DNA of 64,000 bases from contig CAWFOC010000004.1 of the NCBI GenBank assembly GCA_963817395.1, positions 744,001 through 808,000 of the forward strand, given 5' to 3'. This stretch comes from CAWGYQ01 sp963817395. Its GTDB lineage: Bacteria > Acidobacteriota > Vicinamibacteria > Vicinamibacterales > CAVPJW01. Below are positions 18,211 to 28,506 of the stretch, one piece after another. Made by a program: the position numbers and the translations under genes. Within the stretch, counting starts at the first letter, position 1. Each line of letters starts with the position of its first letter. The notes beneath the pieces were generated by a model, which did no database searches, had not been told where the DNA came from, and saw only the letters and a list, made by a program, of their open reading frames with translations.

Positions 18211-20439
18211 ATGGAGAAGACCACTCTCGATCGTCGCTCGTTTCTCCGCGTCAGCGCGCTCGCGGGCGGCGGCCTGCTCGTGGCCACCTATTTCGAGCCA
18301 TTCACCGACGTCTTTGCTCAAGGCGCCCAGGGTGCGCAGGGGCCTCAGCCGGCGTTTCTTCCCAGTGCGTTCGTCAAGATCACACCCGACAACGTGGTGA
18401 CGATCATGGCGAAGAACCCCGAAATCGGTCAGGGCGTCAAGACGTCGCTGCCCATGCTGATTGCCGAAGAGCTCGAGGTCGCGTGGGACGATGTCCGGAT
18501 CGAGCAGGCCGACCTGGACGAGTCGAAGTACGGTCCGCAGCGCGCCGGCGGGAGCACGGCGACACCGACCAACTACGACCCGCTGCGCCGTGTCGGCGCG
18601 GCACTGCGGCTCATGTTCGTCGCGGCCGCGGCGCAAACCTGGAACGTGCCGGTCGCGGACTGTGACGCCGCATCGGCGAAGGTCGTCCACCGGTCCACCG
18701 GCCGCACGCTCACGTACGGACAGCTGGCGTCCACGGTGGCCACGCTGACGCCGCCCGAGTTGTCCACGGTGCCGCTCAAAGCGTCGGCCGATTTCAAGAT
18801 CGTCGGGCAGCCCAAGCCAAACGTCGACAACGCGCGCATCGTGACCGGCAAAGCCAGCCTTCGGAATCGATTTCACGCTTCCGGGCATGCTGTACGCGGT
18901 GTACGAGAAGTGTCCCGTGTTCGGTGGAAAGGTCGTGAGCGCGAACCTGGATGACGTGAAAGCGCTCCCGGGGGTACGTCATGCCCTCGTCATCGAAGGG
19001 ACGACCGATACCCGGGGGCTGATGCCCGGCGTCGCGATCGTCGCCGACAACTGGTGGCAGGCTCAGAGCGCGAGGCGCCGCCTGCAGGTGACCTGGGACG
19101 AAGGACCATACGCGTCGCAGAGCAGCGAGGGCTTCGCAGAGACGAGGCCACGGAGCTGGCCGGACAGAAACCGGCCTTTCCGCTGCGCGTGGACGGCGAC
19201 GTGGAGCAGGCGCTGGCCGGCGCGGCGAAGGTGGTGGAAGCGGCCTACGTGTATCCGTTCATCTCGCACGCGCCGCTCGAGCCGCAGAACTGCACGGCGC
19301 ACTATCACGATGGACAGATGGAGATCTGGGCGCCCACCCAGACTCCGCAGAACGCCCGTCAGCTCGTGCGTCTGCGTTGGGCATTCCCGCCGACGCCATC
19401 ACGATTCACCTGCTTCGCGCGGGTGGCGGATTCGGCCGGCGCCTGACGAACGACTACGTCGGCGAAGCCTCGGCCATCGCCAAGCAGATCGGCGTGCCGG
19501 TGAAAGTGCTGTGGACGCGCGAAGACGACATGCGTCACGACCACTATCGTCCCGGCGGGTTCCATTTCCTCAAGGCCGGCGTCGACGGGCAGGGAAGACT
19601 GATTGCGTGGCGCAACCACTTTGTCAGCTTCGGAGACCCCGAGCGCGGCCCGGAGGGCTTCACGAACTCGGGCAACATCAACGGTGTGGAATTTCCCGCG
19701 CGGTTCGTACCCAACTTCGATTTCCAGGCCTCGCTCATGCCGCTCGGCGTGCCGACGGGTGCGCTACGTGCGCCGCGCAGCAACGCCTTCTCGTGGGTGT
19801 TTCAATCGTTCATCGACGAGCTTGCGGTGGCGGCGGGGAAGGATCCGCTGCAGTTCCGCCTCGACCTGCTGTCGGCACAGGAAATTCCGCCTCCCGAACA
19901 GGGCGGCGACAACTTCAATGCGGCGCGCATGCGGGGCGTGCTCGAGCTGATCCGCGACAAGTCAGGCTGGGGAAGACGGACGCTCCCGACCGGAACAGGG
20001 ATGGGCGTGTCGTTCCAGTACAGCCACCGCGGGTACTTCGCCAATGTGGCGGAGGTCACGGTTGACTCGCAGAACGCGCTGAAAGTGAACAAGGTCTGGG
20101 TGGCCGGAGACGTGGGCAGCCAGATCGTCAACCCCAGCTCGGCGATCAACCAGTCGCAGGGCGCCGTCGTCGAAGGCATGAGCCATCTGATGCACTGGGA
20201 GATCACCGTTCGCCAAGGGTCGGGCCGTGCAGGGAAATTTCCACGAGTACCAGCCCACGCGCATGGCACAGGCGCCGCCCGTCGAAGTGCATTTCCTGAA
20301 GACCGACTATCCCACGACGGGTCTGGGTGAGCCCGCGCTGCCGCCGACGGTCGGGGCGCTCAGCAATGCGATCTTCGCCGCGTGCGGGAAACGGATCCGG
20401 AACCTTCCGCTCGCGAAGAGCGGGTTCCGCTGGGCATAG
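18211..20439 (+). pseudogene. Molybdopterin-binding subunit of a molybdenum hydroxylase (four frameshifts)
   Basis: The gene starts at the ATG at 18211 with a Tat-like N-terminus (DRRSFLRVSALAGGG) and ends in NLPLAKSGFRW at 20439. Coherent family sequence runs through five successive frame segments joined at about 18859 (+1), 19138 (-1), 19370 (-1) and 20208 (+1). Restored, it is about 740 residues with the large-subunit features: GQGVKTSLPMLIAEEL, LLRAGGGFGRRLTNDYV, PTGALRAPRSN and GLGEPALPPTVGAL. It binds the Mo cofactor and hydroxylates an N-heterocycle or oxidises an aldehyde, likely in the periplasm. The net frame change is zero and conserved motifs survive across every junction, so indel errors are likelier than decay; as given, however, the gene is not translatable. 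Confidence 0.75.
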
Positions 20440-20536
20440 CGGGCGCCTTCGTCCGGTCTCGCCCGGAACGTGGAAATGCTGTGCGCGGCATGGTCATTTT
20501 CTGGCACTATAAAGCGCACCAGGGGGGCCTTAGAGA

Positions 20537-21162
20537 ATGCGTCGTAGACGATTGATGACCGCCGCGCTCGTTGTCTGTGTATCCACGGCTCTGTCCGCGC
20601 AGGAGTGGACGAGCCTACCTCAACACCGAGCAGGGATTCAGCGTCAACTTTCCCGGGGATCCAGAGGTCACCGACATCAAGTGGGACTCGGAATATGGCG
20701 CCGTGTTCCCGGGGCGCGTCTTCAGCAAGAGCGGTGGGTCCGAATCGGCACTCGATCACGGTGATCGATTATCGCGACGCCGAACGCATTCACGCGGCGC
20801 GCAAGAACTCGACAGAAGCCGACGCCCCCGAGCAGGGGCTCTACTGGCAGATCGACACGCAGGCGTCCATCGCGTACGCCGCGACCAGGTACCGGCAGCG
20901 GGACGCCAAGGTCACCTTCGACGCGTGGCACTACATCGACCTCGTGGAAGGACATCAGCTGCAGCTCACCAATCCGGATGGGTCGCGCACGTTCGTCGGA
21001 ATCTACCTGCACGAGAGCCGCCTCTACATCCTGGAGTCGACCGTGCCCAAGGGCGCGCCGCAGCCGGGACTCTTTCAGCAGTCCCTGAGCTTCGTCGACC
21101 CGCAGGGAAAGCGGGTGCGCTACGACTCCATCTACTCCAACCGACTGCCTCCGGTTCGGTGA
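20537..21162 (+). pseudogene. Secreted hypothetical protein (two frameshifts)
   Basis: Starts at the ATG at 20537 with a signal peptide (LMTAALVVCVSTALSAQEW). The sequence continues in the next frame as NTEQGFSVNFPGDPEVTDIKW and then, after about 20740, in a third frame through ITVIDYRDAERIHAARKN to the stop at 21162. Both shifts are +1. The restored protein of about 207 residues has a beta-rich body with repeated short strands such as HLQL-type and RTFVGIYLHESRLYILEST. It resembles secreted lipid-binding-size hypothetical proteins but no family is claimed. It lies between the molybdenum hydroxylase and a DUF6152 gene. Confidence 0.6.
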
Positions 21163-21258
21163 CGACAGGGAATGGCGGTGGAGCGAGGCGCCTGCAGGGA
21201 GCCGCGGGTTGCCGTCGAGTTATGTGATTGGCGTTCGGTCCAAGCCCAGGAGAGTGAG

Positions 21259-21630
21259 ATGCGGTTGAAATCGTTCGGCGTTGCGGTCCTGCTGGCCGTT
21301 GTCTTTGCGCTGCCGCTCGGAGCGCATCATTCACACGGCAACTACCAGATGACGGAGTACACGGTTCTGAAAGGCACGATCAAGGAAATCCACTGGCTCA
21401 ACCCGCACAGCTGGATCTACCTCGAGGTCAAGGACGAGAAAGGTGAGACGGTCGTGTGGGCCATGGAAGGCGCCAGCGTGGTCCAGCTGAGACGCCGCGG
21501 ATGGCCCGCCGACAGCCTCAAGCCGGGTGACACCATTTCGGTGCGATGCCATCAGCTGAAGGACAAGACCCCCGGCTGTCTGCTCGGGTTCGTGACGCCG
21601 CCGGGCGGCGAAGAGAAGCTGTTCGACTGA
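21259..21630 (+). CDS. DUF6152 family secreted protein
   Basis: 123 residues from the ATG at 21259, preceded by AGGAGAG. A signal peptide ends near LPLGAHHSH. The mature part has the family pattern AHHSHGNYQM, LKGTIKEIHWLNPHSWIYLEV and RRGWPADSLKPGDTISV. Function unknown; this small periplasmic or secreted family is common in Acidobacteriota and Proteobacteria and may bind metal through the N-terminal His cluster (inference). Confidence 0.85.
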   Translation: MRLKSFGVAVLLAVVFALPLGAHHSHGNYQMTEYTVLKGTIKEIHWLNPHSWIYLEVKDEKGETVVWAMEGASVVQLRRRGWPADSLKPGDTISVRCHQLKDKTPGCLLGFVTPPGGEEKLFD

Positions 21631-21644
21631 GGCGGAGTTCGGCG

Positions 21645-22647
21645 CTATCCCCGGGGGAGGCTCACGATGACCTTTCCCATGGGGCCCTGCTCGAGGCGCG
21701 CAAACGCCTGTTTCAGCTCTTCGAACGCGAACACACGATCGACGACCGGACGCCGTCCGGTCGTCGCGAGCGCACTGACAATCAGCTCCCAGGTCTTTCG
21801 GGCCGTCTCGGGCGTGTAGTCCCCGACGGCCACCCCACCCAGCCGGTTCCTGCGGAACAACAGCGTCGCCGTGTTGAAGTCGGGCACGGCGCCGGCGCTC
21901 CTCCCGACGATGCTGATGCGACCGCCGTAGCCGAGCATCGCGACGAGCTCCGTGAACAGCGGCCCGCCCACGTTGTCCACGGCGATGTCGACCTTCCTGG
22001 GAGCAATGGCCGCCGCGACGCGTTTCCGCAGGCTGGCGTCACCGGGATTGAAGACGAAATCGGCGCCCAGATCTTTGAGCGTCGCCGATTTTCCAGCGTC
22101 TCGAGACAAGGCGACGACCACGAGATCCATCGCCTTGCCCAGCAGCACCGAGGCCACGCCGACGCCACCGGAAGCGCCGGTCACCAGGAGCACCGAGCCT
22201 TTGGATGGAGGTGCGGGAGGATCGCTCCACTGCGTGAGCGCCTGCCAGGCCGTCAGGAAAACCAGCGGCGCGCCGGCCATCTCTTCCAGCGTCCATCCCG
22301 GCAGGGACGCTGACCAGGCTGTGCGCGGGAACCACTACTTTTTCCGCCAGCGTTCCCCAGCGTTCGACGCCGACATCCCCGCGCAGGATGCCGAGCGTCT
22401 CGCCGGCGCGCACGGTCGTCACGCTGGGATGCGCATCGATGACATCGCCCACGCCGTCGCGTCCGAGAATGTGCGGCAGCGAGGGTTTCGCCGGGTACAG
22501 CGCCTGCGCAAGAAACGCGTCGGCCGGGTTCAGCGCCGCGAAGCGCGTCTTCAGCAGCACCTCGCCTGGACCGGGATGCGGATCCGGCACCTCGCCCATT
22601 CGCAGTTTGTCGACGCCGTCGTAGGAGTCCATCAGCCATGCGCGCAT
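21645..22647 (-). CDS. MDR-family zinc-type alcohol dehydrogenase/quinone oxidoreductase (one frameshift)
   Basis: Starts at the ATG at 22647 (MRAWLMDSYDGVDKL). The N-terminal GroES-like half (PGPGEVLLKTRFAALNPAD, PHILGRDGVGDV) and the Rossmann half (VLLVTGASGGVGVASVLL, ISIVGRSAG) lie in two frames. Removing one base near 22293 joins them as PAGMTLEEMAGAPLVF, giving 333 residues, the usual family length. It would reduce or oxidise a carbonyl or quinone with NAD(P)H. The HPGP-type region lacks the structural-zinc Cys cluster, so a quinone-oxidoreductase-like enzyme is more likely than a zinc alcohol dehydrogenase. Convergent with the DUF6152 gene, 14 bases apart. Confidence 0.75.
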
Positions 22648-22836
22648 GAGGCATTCTGAGACGAGCCTCCGCGTGCGTGGCAAATCTGACGGATGCGGCC
22701 CGGGTCCTCCACTTCGGACCGCCTGGTACGAGCCACTTGCCGCCAGCCTCAGGTTGGATCTATCCTCGGCAGGACTCTACGGACGGGGTTCGGGTCACGC
22801 GCGGGAACGGTCTCCACTTCAAGAAGGGAGCCTCCC

Positions 22837-23261
22837 ATGAAGTTGGTGCTGGCAGTCCTCGTCGCCCTGCTTCTCGCTGGTTGCGCCGGAGACAATGCTT
22901 CTTCTTTCCCGACGGCTCCCGACGCCATCCAGGTTCTTTCCTAACTCCAATTCCGCGACCAACCCCGCACCGGATACCTCGACCGAAGTATGGGGCTTCG
23001 TGATTGACGTGAGCCGGAGTGGTGCATCGACGACGCGACGGTTGAAGTGGTACGCGGCCAGGAGCGGCGGCCGGCGTGTGGAGCAGGAGACGCCTTGCAA
23101 CGCATGGGACTATGGCTTTGACAGCGGGTTTCGCTTGACGAGATTTGACGCCTGGCGTGGAACTGACCTTTCGTGCGTCGGCACCCGGCTATCGCCCGGC
23201 GCAGCAGACCGTGATTCCATCCAGGGAACAAGTTTGGATTAAGCTGGCGCCAATCCCGTAG
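22837..23261 (+). pseudogene. Lipoprotein with carboxypeptidase-regulatory-like domain (several frameshifts)
   Basis: An ATG at 22837 follows AAGAAGGGAG and starts a lipoprotein signal (VLAVLVALLLAGC, lipobox LAGC). After about 30 residues the frame closes, but shifted segments continue sensibly: TSTEVWGFVIDVS, then CIDDATVEVVRGQE, then RRVEQETPCNAWDYG, and finally GVELTFRASAPGYRPAQQ ending in REQVWIKLAPIP and TAG at 23259. Together these make one beta-sandwich domain of the carboxypeptidase-regulatory type (GFV..DATVEV..APGYRP), about 140 residues. At least three indels are required. Function unknown; probably an outer-membrane-anchored lipoprotein. Confidence 0.55.
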
Positions 23262-23472
23262 GCGGATTGCCTGGTTAGTGCCGCGACTCGGACGGCTTCT
23301 TGCCGCAACAGCCATCGCCATGCCGCGACCGACGCGGGGAGCGGATTGGCCCGCGCCGCTTCGTCAGATCCTGACGCTCTTGGTCGGTCATCACTGTCCA
23401 CTGCAGATTGACACAGGCAACCGCAATTTGTAGATTCGACGCGACACTACTGTCCACTCAAAACGAGGTGCA

Positions 23473-23982
23473 ATGAAGACGATGACGGCGAAGGTCGTGG
23501 GGCCCCGCGACGGGAAGGCAGGATTTCTGGGGAGCATCGGCGTTCGGTTCATGATCGACGGCGAAGAGACGCACGCGGGGTTTTCGCTGGTCGAGCACCC
23601 GATGTCGCCCCGCGCTCTTGCCGCCCCGCTGCATCGGCATACTCGCGAGGACGAGTACAGTTACGTCCTCGAGGGACGTGTCGGGGCGCTTCTGGGTGAC
23701 GAGGTGCTGGTCGGCAGCCCCGGTGATCTGATCTTCAAGCCCCGCAATCAGTGGCACACGTTCTGGAACGCCGGCGATGAACCCGCCAGGATCCTGGAGA
23801 TTATCGCGCCCGCGGGCTTCGAGCGATTCTTTGGCGAGCTCGTCGATCTCGGGGGCGTCGCGCGGGCCGAGCCGCAGATCGTGGCTGACCTCTGCGCCCG
23901 CTACGGGCTCGAGATGGCGCCGGAGAGCGTTCCCGGCCTCGTGGAGCGCTTCGATCTGCGCTTCCCCGGTGAGCCGATCTAG
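23473..23982 (+). CDS. Cupin domain-containing protein
   Basis: 169 residues from the ATG at 23473. A single cupin is clear: PLHRHTREDEYSYVLEGRVGAL (motif 1 with His, His, Glu) and PGDLIFKPRNQWHTFWN (motif 2 with His), giving a likely metal site. Such small cupins act as isomerases or dioxygenases, or bind small ligands; no substrate can be named. The roughly 210 bases upstream contain no other gene. Confidence 0.82.
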   Translation: MKTMTAKVVGPRDGKAGFLGSIGVRFMIDGEETHAGFSLVEHPMSPRALAAPLHRHTREDEYSYVLEGRVGALLGDEVLVGSPGDLIFKPRNQWHTFWNAGDEPARILEIIAPAGFERFFGELVDLGGVARAEPQIVADLCARYGLEMAPESVPGLVERFDLRFPGEPI

Positions 23983-24137
23983 AGGCCAACATCTGACACG
24001 GCTCTCAGGAACGCTAGTGGTGCCGGAGACCCGCCACGTCCTCGCGACGCGTCGCCGCCGCGTCGCAGCGTTCCTGCTGTCCGCGAGCAAGAACGCTCCT
24101 CCAGAATCGCCGCGCCATCGGCCGCTGCGCGCGGCGG

Positions 24138-24698
24138 CTACTTCGCGGAGTTGACGCGGGTCATCACGTCGCTCGTGATGTCCAGTCCGGGATGAGCCCA
24201 GAGGTAATCGGCCCGGACCGGCAGCACGACGTGGAGCTGGCGTTCGGTGGCCACCTGCTGGATGACCGGACCGAGGCGGCGGCTGAAGTCGCGGACGAGC
24301 CGTGCTTCGAGCTCGGCGAGCTCGAACTCGGCATCCCGGCGCGCGCGCACGAGGTCGCGCTGGTTGTTCTCGATGTCGGTCCGCAGCTTGAGACTCGCGG
24401 GATCGGTGGGCGCCGCTTTGCTTTGCTGAAACTGCTGGAGCTGGGCGTCCAGCGCCTTGCCGCGATTCGTGAGCTCGCTCACGCGCTTGTCGCCCAGCGC
24501 CTTGAGCTGCGCCGCCGCCGCTTGGCCTTCGGTGGATTGTTGTGCGACGCGCAGCACGTCGACGAATGCCACCTTGGCGCCGGCGGGGAAGGCCGCTGCC
24601 TGAGTCTGGGCCGTCTGTCCGCTGAGGGGAATCGCGAAGAGGAACCCCGTAAGACCGAGCACCACCGCCACGATCGCCGAGACGATGAATCGACCCAT
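24138..24698 (-). CDS. OmpH/Skp family periplasmic protein
   Basis: 186 residues from the ATG at 24698, preceded by AAGGAG at a spacing of seven; longer starts lack such a site. Signal peptide about residues 1-28 (VVLGLTGFLFAIPLSG). After VAFVDVLRVAQQSTEGQAA comes a long charged coiled coil (residues about 60-140) and a C-terminal QLHVVLPVRADYLWAHPGLDIT, the usual OmpH end. Skp proteins hold outer-membrane proteins soluble in the periplasm. No BamA or lpxD gene is next to it, so this may be a secondary copy. Confidence 0.78.
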   Translation of the reverse strand: MGRFIVSAIVAVVLGLTGFLFAIPLSGQTAQTQAAAFPAGAKVAFVDVLRVAQQSTEGQAAAAQLKALGDKRVSELTNRGKALDAQLQQFQQSKAAPTDPASLKLRTDIENNQRDLVRARRDAEFELAELEARLVRDFSRRLGPVIQQVATERQLHVVLPVRADYLWAHPGLDITSDVMTRVNSAK

Positions 24699-24877
24699 GC
24701 TGCTGCTCCTTCGTTGTGCACTCCGCGATCGCCGGGTTCTCCTACGGTCGCGGGCGCCGCTGCGCCGCCAGTATACCCAACGTCCCGACAATTTTTTCCG
24801 GTCAGCAGCGGGGCGTTGTATCCTACCCGCAACCCGTCAGCTTCGGCAGACTCGCGATCAATCCGGGAGGAGCCGTC

Positions 24878-27800
24878 GTGAAATCTCGCGCCCTCGCGTT
24901 CGCCGTCCTTGCGGCTGCGATCGGGAGCCTCGCGGTGGCGGCCGCGCGCTCAAACAGTCGGCCGGTCGTCCCCGGGCTTCCGACTCCGCAAGCCGCAGCG
25001 GCCGGACAAGTCGGGCTCCTGCAGTTCCTGGCCGCTTGCCCGTGCAAGGCGGAACTGGACCGCGTCACGGAAGCGAACGCGCGCGTCGGCGACCTCCAGA
25101 AACAGCTGGCGGACGTCAACCGCCGTCTCGGCGACAACCAGGCGAGCCAGGCCGCCGCGCAGGCGAATCTGAAAAAGCTGCGCGCCGACTTCGACAAGCA
25201 CTTGGGTGGCGGCGTCGGATCGAACAGCGGCACGTTTGTTCGCGGAGACGACGGGCGGGAGGTCAGATACAACGCGCAGGGGCAGATCGAGACCTATCAG
25301 AACGGCAATCCGGTGCCCGGCACGGCGAAGCCCAGCCCGTTCATGTCGGGGCTGAAGTCGAAGATCGACGCGGAAGAAGCCACGCTCAAGAAGCTTCAGG
25401 ACGAGCGCGGACGGCTCGAGCAGGAGCAGCAGCAGGCCAGCCGCGACCTCGCGCAAGCGACGGCCGATGCCGCCGCGGCCGCGGCGGCGTTCAAAGCGTG
25501 CCTCGAACGATGCCGGGCGACTCAGACCGGATCGACCGCGCCGGGCCAAACCGGATCGCAGACCGGATCGCCAACACCGGGTCAGGTCGGGACACCCGTA
25601 CAGACGCAAAGCGGATCGACAACGCCGGCTCAAACGGGATCGCAAGCCGCCACACCAACCGGATCAGCGACATCGACGCAAACGGGCTCAGCGACGCTGG
25701 CACAGCCTGGAACGCCGGCGGAGACTCAGAGCGGATCGGCCACGCCAGCTCAGACCGGATCGGGAACGGCAACTCAAACGGGATCGCAAGCCGCACCTTC
25801 TGCCGGATCGGCGACGCCGGATCAAACCGGATCGCAGACCGCAGCTTCTACGGGAGCGGCGGCGCCGGCGCGCGACCTCAATTGGGCGCTCGAGGATCGC
25901 GTGTCGGCCCGCCTCAGGCTGCAATACAGCTTCGACACGAGCACGGACAGTTCGAGAGGAACGGCTACCGTCGCGGCCAGCCCCGGGACGACTCCGGTGC
26001 CGGCCGACGTCGCCCCGGGCTCTTCATTTGCGACGTGGGGCAACTATCGGAAGACCTCGTTCCGCGTTGGCGACACCCTGGAGCAGCGGCTCGAGTACCT
26101 GGTCCCGGTCACGGGACCGGAGTACGTGCCCGAACTGGGCGGCCCGATCGTCAAGGATCGGCTGTATGTCTGGCAGGACCAGTGGGGCGAGCCTGACGCC
26201 GCTCTGGGCGACAGCCTCGCCGGGCTGAGCGGAGACAACCAGCGTTACAACGCGGCGCTCGGCGGCCCGATCGTCAGGGATCGGCTGTGGCTCTGGGGAT
26301 CCTACGGCGCGGCGCAGGACAAGGCCGAAGCAGGGCCGAGCGGAAGCAACGCCCCCTATTCGGGGACGCTCTTCGGGTCGATGAGAGATTCTTTCTTCAG
26401 AGCCCGGCCGGACCCCGGGCAGGGCCTCAACGACCGGATCGAGGGCAAGCTGACGGCCGAGATTCTTCCCAGCCGGTTCGTCGTTTCCTACACCGATTTG
26501 GGCACGCTCTCAGACATTTTCGCGATCGAGCGGAAGTACGCAACCGCCGCGCGAGTGGACGACACGCCGTACGTCCGCCAACCGTCCCTCTTTGACCGGC
26601 CCCCGCTCGGGAACCTCTCGGGATCTTTGTTCTCCGATACCGCACTCGGCCCGCACGAGTTCAAGGGCGGCACGTCGTACACGGAAAACGAATCGGGGCA
26701 GGACAACCTTCCGGGATCTTATTTCTTCAACACCGGCAGCGTCAGCCACGAGTTGAAGTTCGGGGCCTCGTACCGGAATGCTGAGGTCCAGTCCACGTCA
26801 ACGTTCGGAGGCGGATCGCTCCTGCCGGGGGATCAGCAGTGGCAATTCATCGATGGGTTCTGGACACAAACGCCTTCGCGCGGAGGAGCCCAGGTGCCCT
26901 CGGTGGGTTTGGAACCCGAAGCCATCTCTCCGCGACTGGGCCTCAACAATTCGCTCGGCACGGAGCGGCAGACGCTACTCCGCGAGAGCTACTCGCGGTT
27001 CGCCGACCGAGTTGGAACGTCACGCGAGAGCTGGCGATTAGCCGATGGAGTATGGCAGGACAACTACCTCGCTGGATCCGCGTTGCTGCCCTGGTCCCAC
27101 CTGGAATCCGACGACATCGAGCCGCGATCGCGCCTGAATTCGCTCGCGTCGGCGATGGAGGCCTTTCCCGGCCAGAACTTCTGGCAGTTAGCCGACGAGC
27201 TCGCGACAGGAACGGCCGGCGTGGGATCGACCATTCCCTTCAACTTCCACTACTTCTACTATCCCGACGAAACCGCGGGGTTCAACAGTGTCGGGTCCAT
27301 CAATCCTACGTACAGGCTACTACACCTATTTCCTCACGGGCCCAGGCCACGCTGGTCTCACCGACTCCTCCGACTTCAGGACCAACAGTTATTTCACCGA
27401 CGACTCCTGGCGCTCGAGCGACCTGTGGGGGTTCAACCCCGGAGTGAGATACGACGAACCGGAGATCCCGGCCGCCGGCGCGAACCCCACGGCCTTCCTC
27501 GACGACTTGCCGACGATCGGCCGCCGCTTAGAGGACTTCGCGAGCACGAACCCGTTCTTCGCCCTGAACAACCCGAACAACGCCGGGCTTTCCGGGCAGC
27601 CTGCCGACGACCGCTATCAACTCTTCATCATCGTCTACGTCAACGGCCAGGTCGTGTCGAAAATCCGCATCGCCGAAAACCCGGACGGCCATGAGGCGGC
27701 TCCGCGACCCTTCACGCTCGCGAGCGCGGCGCGGAACGCAGAAAAGCTCTTCAGATCGTGGTTCGGCTTTGCGCCGCTCCACGCGGCCGCGACGTCGCAG

Positions 27801-28506
27801 CGTGCGGTCCCCGCCTCGAGCCTCGCGCCCGGCACCCTCGTCCGCGTGTCGGCAGCTCAGGGCCAACGCCCGCAGGCCGCGCAGCCAGCGCGCCCGGCGG
27901 TGTCGCTCGTCGCCACGGGTGCCTCGAGCGGCGAGGCGTTCAACATCCAGATGGTCGATCCCTCAGGCCAGGCCCTTCGTGTCGTCGCGCCCGACGGTCT
28001 CGTCCTTCAGCCGATCCGGCAGGCCGACAACCGGCTCGCCCCTTCCTCGGCGGCCAGCGCGGCCGCCGGTGCTGCCGCGGCCGATCCCGCCTCGAGGATC
28101 GTCGGCTACTGCCTCGAGTACCTGAAGCCGCCGCCGCCGAAGGACGCGCTCTATCAGGTGGCGCCGGCAGCGCTGCAGCAGAAGTACGCCCCCATGCGGC
28201 GCATCCTCGAAGCCGGCCGCGCGATCGTCGATGCGGGTCTCTTGAAGCCGGACAGCGATCCGGCCGCCTACGCGACGTTCATCCAGCAGTGGGCGCTCTG
28301 GACGAAGCTCGAGAACTGGGACTTCGCCGGCTTCTCGCGCGAGTTCATCGAATCGCACGCGCAAGAACGTCGCGAACCTCGGACGCCAGTGGACGCCGGC
28401 GATGGAGACCGCGCTCAAGACCGCCGCGCCCAACCGCTTCAACGACATCATGGCGGTCCTGCTCGAGGCCGAGACGCTCCGGAGGAACGAGACGCCGGCG
28501 CCTTGA
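24878..28506 (+). CDS. Large secreted protein with coiled coil, Thr-Gly-Ser repeat and TonB-barrel-like segments (two frameshifts)
   Basis: Starts at a GTG at 24878 after GGGAGGAG. Order: signal peptide (residues 1-24); coiled coil with two Cys-containing ends (CPCKAELD ... CLERC) about 50-215; a low-complexity linker of repeated QTGS/ATPAQTGS units about 217-330; a beta-rich region with phrases typical of acidobacterial TonB receptors (GGPIVKDRLYVW, repeated as GGPIVRDRLWLWGSYG; HELKFGASYRN); then a helical, Ala/Pro-rich C-terminus. No plug domain is seen. Two +1 shifts, near 27315 and 28355, are needed to reach the TGA at 28504-28506 (ending AETLRRNETPAP), about 1,209 residues. Function unknown. 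It may be an outer-membrane or surface protein built from receptor pieces. Confidence 0.6.
25515..25865 (+). repeat. Degenerate tandem repeat encoding Thr-Gly-Ser units
   Basis: About 350 bases with irregularly spaced copies of ACCGGATCG or AACGGGATCG, each encoding TGS. Protein units vary around ATPAQTGSATPTQTGS with interspersed QAG and PGT variants. It forms the linker between the coiled coil and the barrel-like region of the large secreted protein and is a likely site for copy-number change. Confidence 0.75.
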
